The notes under the pieces are model-generated. The model ran no database searches. It saw nothing but the letters and a program-made list of their open reading frames with translations, and was not told where the DNA came from. A DNA stretch of 6,198 nt from Fidelibacterota bacterium (GTDB lineage: Bacteria; Fidelibacterota; UBA2242), in NCBI GenBank assembly GCA_030655795.1, contig JAUSPJ010000399.1, positions 1 to 6,198 of the forward strand, in the 5' to 3' direction. Position numbers and translations under genes: made by a program. Every line of letters begins with the position of its first letter. Position 1 is the first letter of the stretch. Of the stretch, positions 5,237 through 6,198 are shown piece after piece.

Positions 5237-6198
5237 ATGATCTCAAGAATCCTGGAAGTGAAGATATTAAAACAACTTTTCAAGGGTAAGGCTATCCTGC
5301 TCCTGGGTGCTCGTCAGGTCGGCAAAACGACTTTAGTGAAAAAAATTATGCAGCAAATCGGTGAAAGGGTGCTTTATCTGAATGGGGATGAGGTTGATAT
5401 ACGCGATATATTATCCGACACCACAAGCACTCAACTCAAAGCCCTGATCGGAAAAAACCGTCTGCTGGTAATCGATGAAGCCCAGCGAATCTCGAATATT
5501 GGAATTACCTTGAAACTGATTGTCGACAACATTCCCGATTTACAAGTAATTGCCACAGGTTCGTCAGCATTGGAACTGACCAGCAAACTGAAGGAACCGT
5601 TAACCGGTCGGAAATACGAGCACTACCTGTTTCCATTATCCTTTCAGGAAATGGCAAATCATACAAGCGCGATGGAAGAAAAGCGATTGTTGGAACACCG
5701 TCTCATTTACGGTTTTTATCCGGAAGTCGTCACCCAGATCGGTGAAGAGAAGCAAATCCTGCAAATGCTCACAAGCAGCTACCTTTATAAGGATATCTTC
5801 TCACTGGAAAAAGTAAAGAAGCCCGCCATTCTGGAGAAACTAATCCAGGCTATCGCACTGCAAATCGGCAATGAAGTCTCTTATCGGGAGTTGGGGCAAC
5901 TGATCGGCGTTGATAACGAAACTATTGAAAAATATGTCGATTTACTCGAGAAAACATTCGTTATATTCCGACTACCCGCATTAAGCCGAAATCTCAGAAA
6001 TGAACTAAAGAAAAGCCGAAAAATTTATTTCTTTGATAATGGCATCCGCAATGCCGTTATCAAGAATTTCAATCTTCTTAATCTCAGACAGGATACTGGT
6101 GCATTGTGGGAAAATTTCCTGATTTCCGAGCGGATCAAAGCCAATCACTATGCCGATCGCTGGGTGAATCAGTACTTCTGGCGAACCCATGCCCAGCA
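5237..6198 (+). CDS. AAA ATPase with DUF4143 domain (3' end outside window)
   Basis: The frame stays open from the ATG at 5237 to the window edge, giving 320 residues of a family usually near 380-400. The Walker A motif GARQVGKTT is at residues 24-32 and Walker B LLVIDEAQ at 76-83. A sensor-like ATGSS is at 106-110, followed by the GRK loop at 124-126 and the typical LFPLSFQEMA segment. A winged-helix-like part (about 205-245) leads into the DUF4143 region, with YFFDNGIRNA at 264-273 and WENFLISER at 291-299. The last visible residues (QYFWRT) are where a nuclease-like fold of this family normally begins, and its later acidic residues lie beyond the window. The function of these ATPases is poorly known, and they are often scattered singly in accessory regions. 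The gene probably has its own promoter and a pair of operator-like repeats just upstream. Completeness cannot be judged. Confidence 0.9.
   Translation, partial: MISRILEVKILKQLFKGKAILLLGARQVGKTTLVKKIMQQIGERVLYLNGDEVDIRDILSDTTSTQLKALIGKNRLLVIDEAQRISNIGITLKLIVDNIPDLQVIATGSSALELTSKLKEPLTGRKYEHYLFPLSFQEMANHTSAMEEKRLLEHRLIYGFYPEVVTQIGEEKQILQMLTSSYLYKDIFSLEKVKKPAILEKLIQAIALQIGNEVSYRELGQLIGVDNETIEKYVDLLEKTFVIFRLPALSRNLRNELKKSRKIYFFDNGIRNAVIKNFNLLNLRQDTGALWENFLISERIKANHYADRWVNQYFWRTHAQ

Overview
The window holds six protein genes and no RNA gene, insertion sequence or CRISPR array. The base composition looks slightly AT-rich by eye. There are few Shine-Dalgarno sites, several genes sit only a few bases from a -10-like box, and one gene encodes a putative lipoprotein. 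Together these suggest a Gram-negative environmental bacterium, perhaps of the Bacteroidota/FCB type (Calditrichota- or Marinimicrobia-like). No marker gene is present, so this placement is weak.

Layout. (1) 68-1303, plus strand: a radical SAM protein with three extra C-terminal cysteines. (2) 1181-3673, minus strand: a tight three-gene operon read right to left. It encodes an isochorismatase-type cysteine hydrolase, then (1-base gap) a thioredoxin-reductase-like flavoprotein without the redox CxxC, then (2-base gap) an RlmN/Cfr-like radical SAM protein. The 3' ends of the two radical SAM genes overlap tail to tail by 123 bp, and both strands are read as protein there. (3) 3674-3900: a divergent intergenic region containing a good promoter, TTGCAG-17-TATAAT. 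(4) 3901-5112, plus: a membrane dipeptidase (M19 family), probably a secreted lipoprotein. (5) 5113-5236: an intergenic region with two GCGATT/AATCGC dyads exactly 32 bp apart. The second dyad overlaps the -35 of a promoter that would start transcription on or beside the ATG of the next gene. (6) 5237 to the window end, plus: an AAA ATPase of the DUF4143 group, cut by the window edge.

The main point of interest is the cluster at 68-3673. The RlmN-like protein keeps the cluster cysteines and the methyl-carrying cysteine of class A radical SAM methylases. It has isoleucine where RlmN/Cfr have their second essential cysteine, and it also lacks the N-terminal RNA-binding domain. It is co-transcribed with a flavin reductase that could supply electrons and with a cysteine hydrolase, and it lies next to a second radical SAM enzyme. 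This could be an undescribed small-molecule or peptide modification pathway. That is inference from domain content and gene spacing. The dipeptidase and the ATPase appear unrelated to it.
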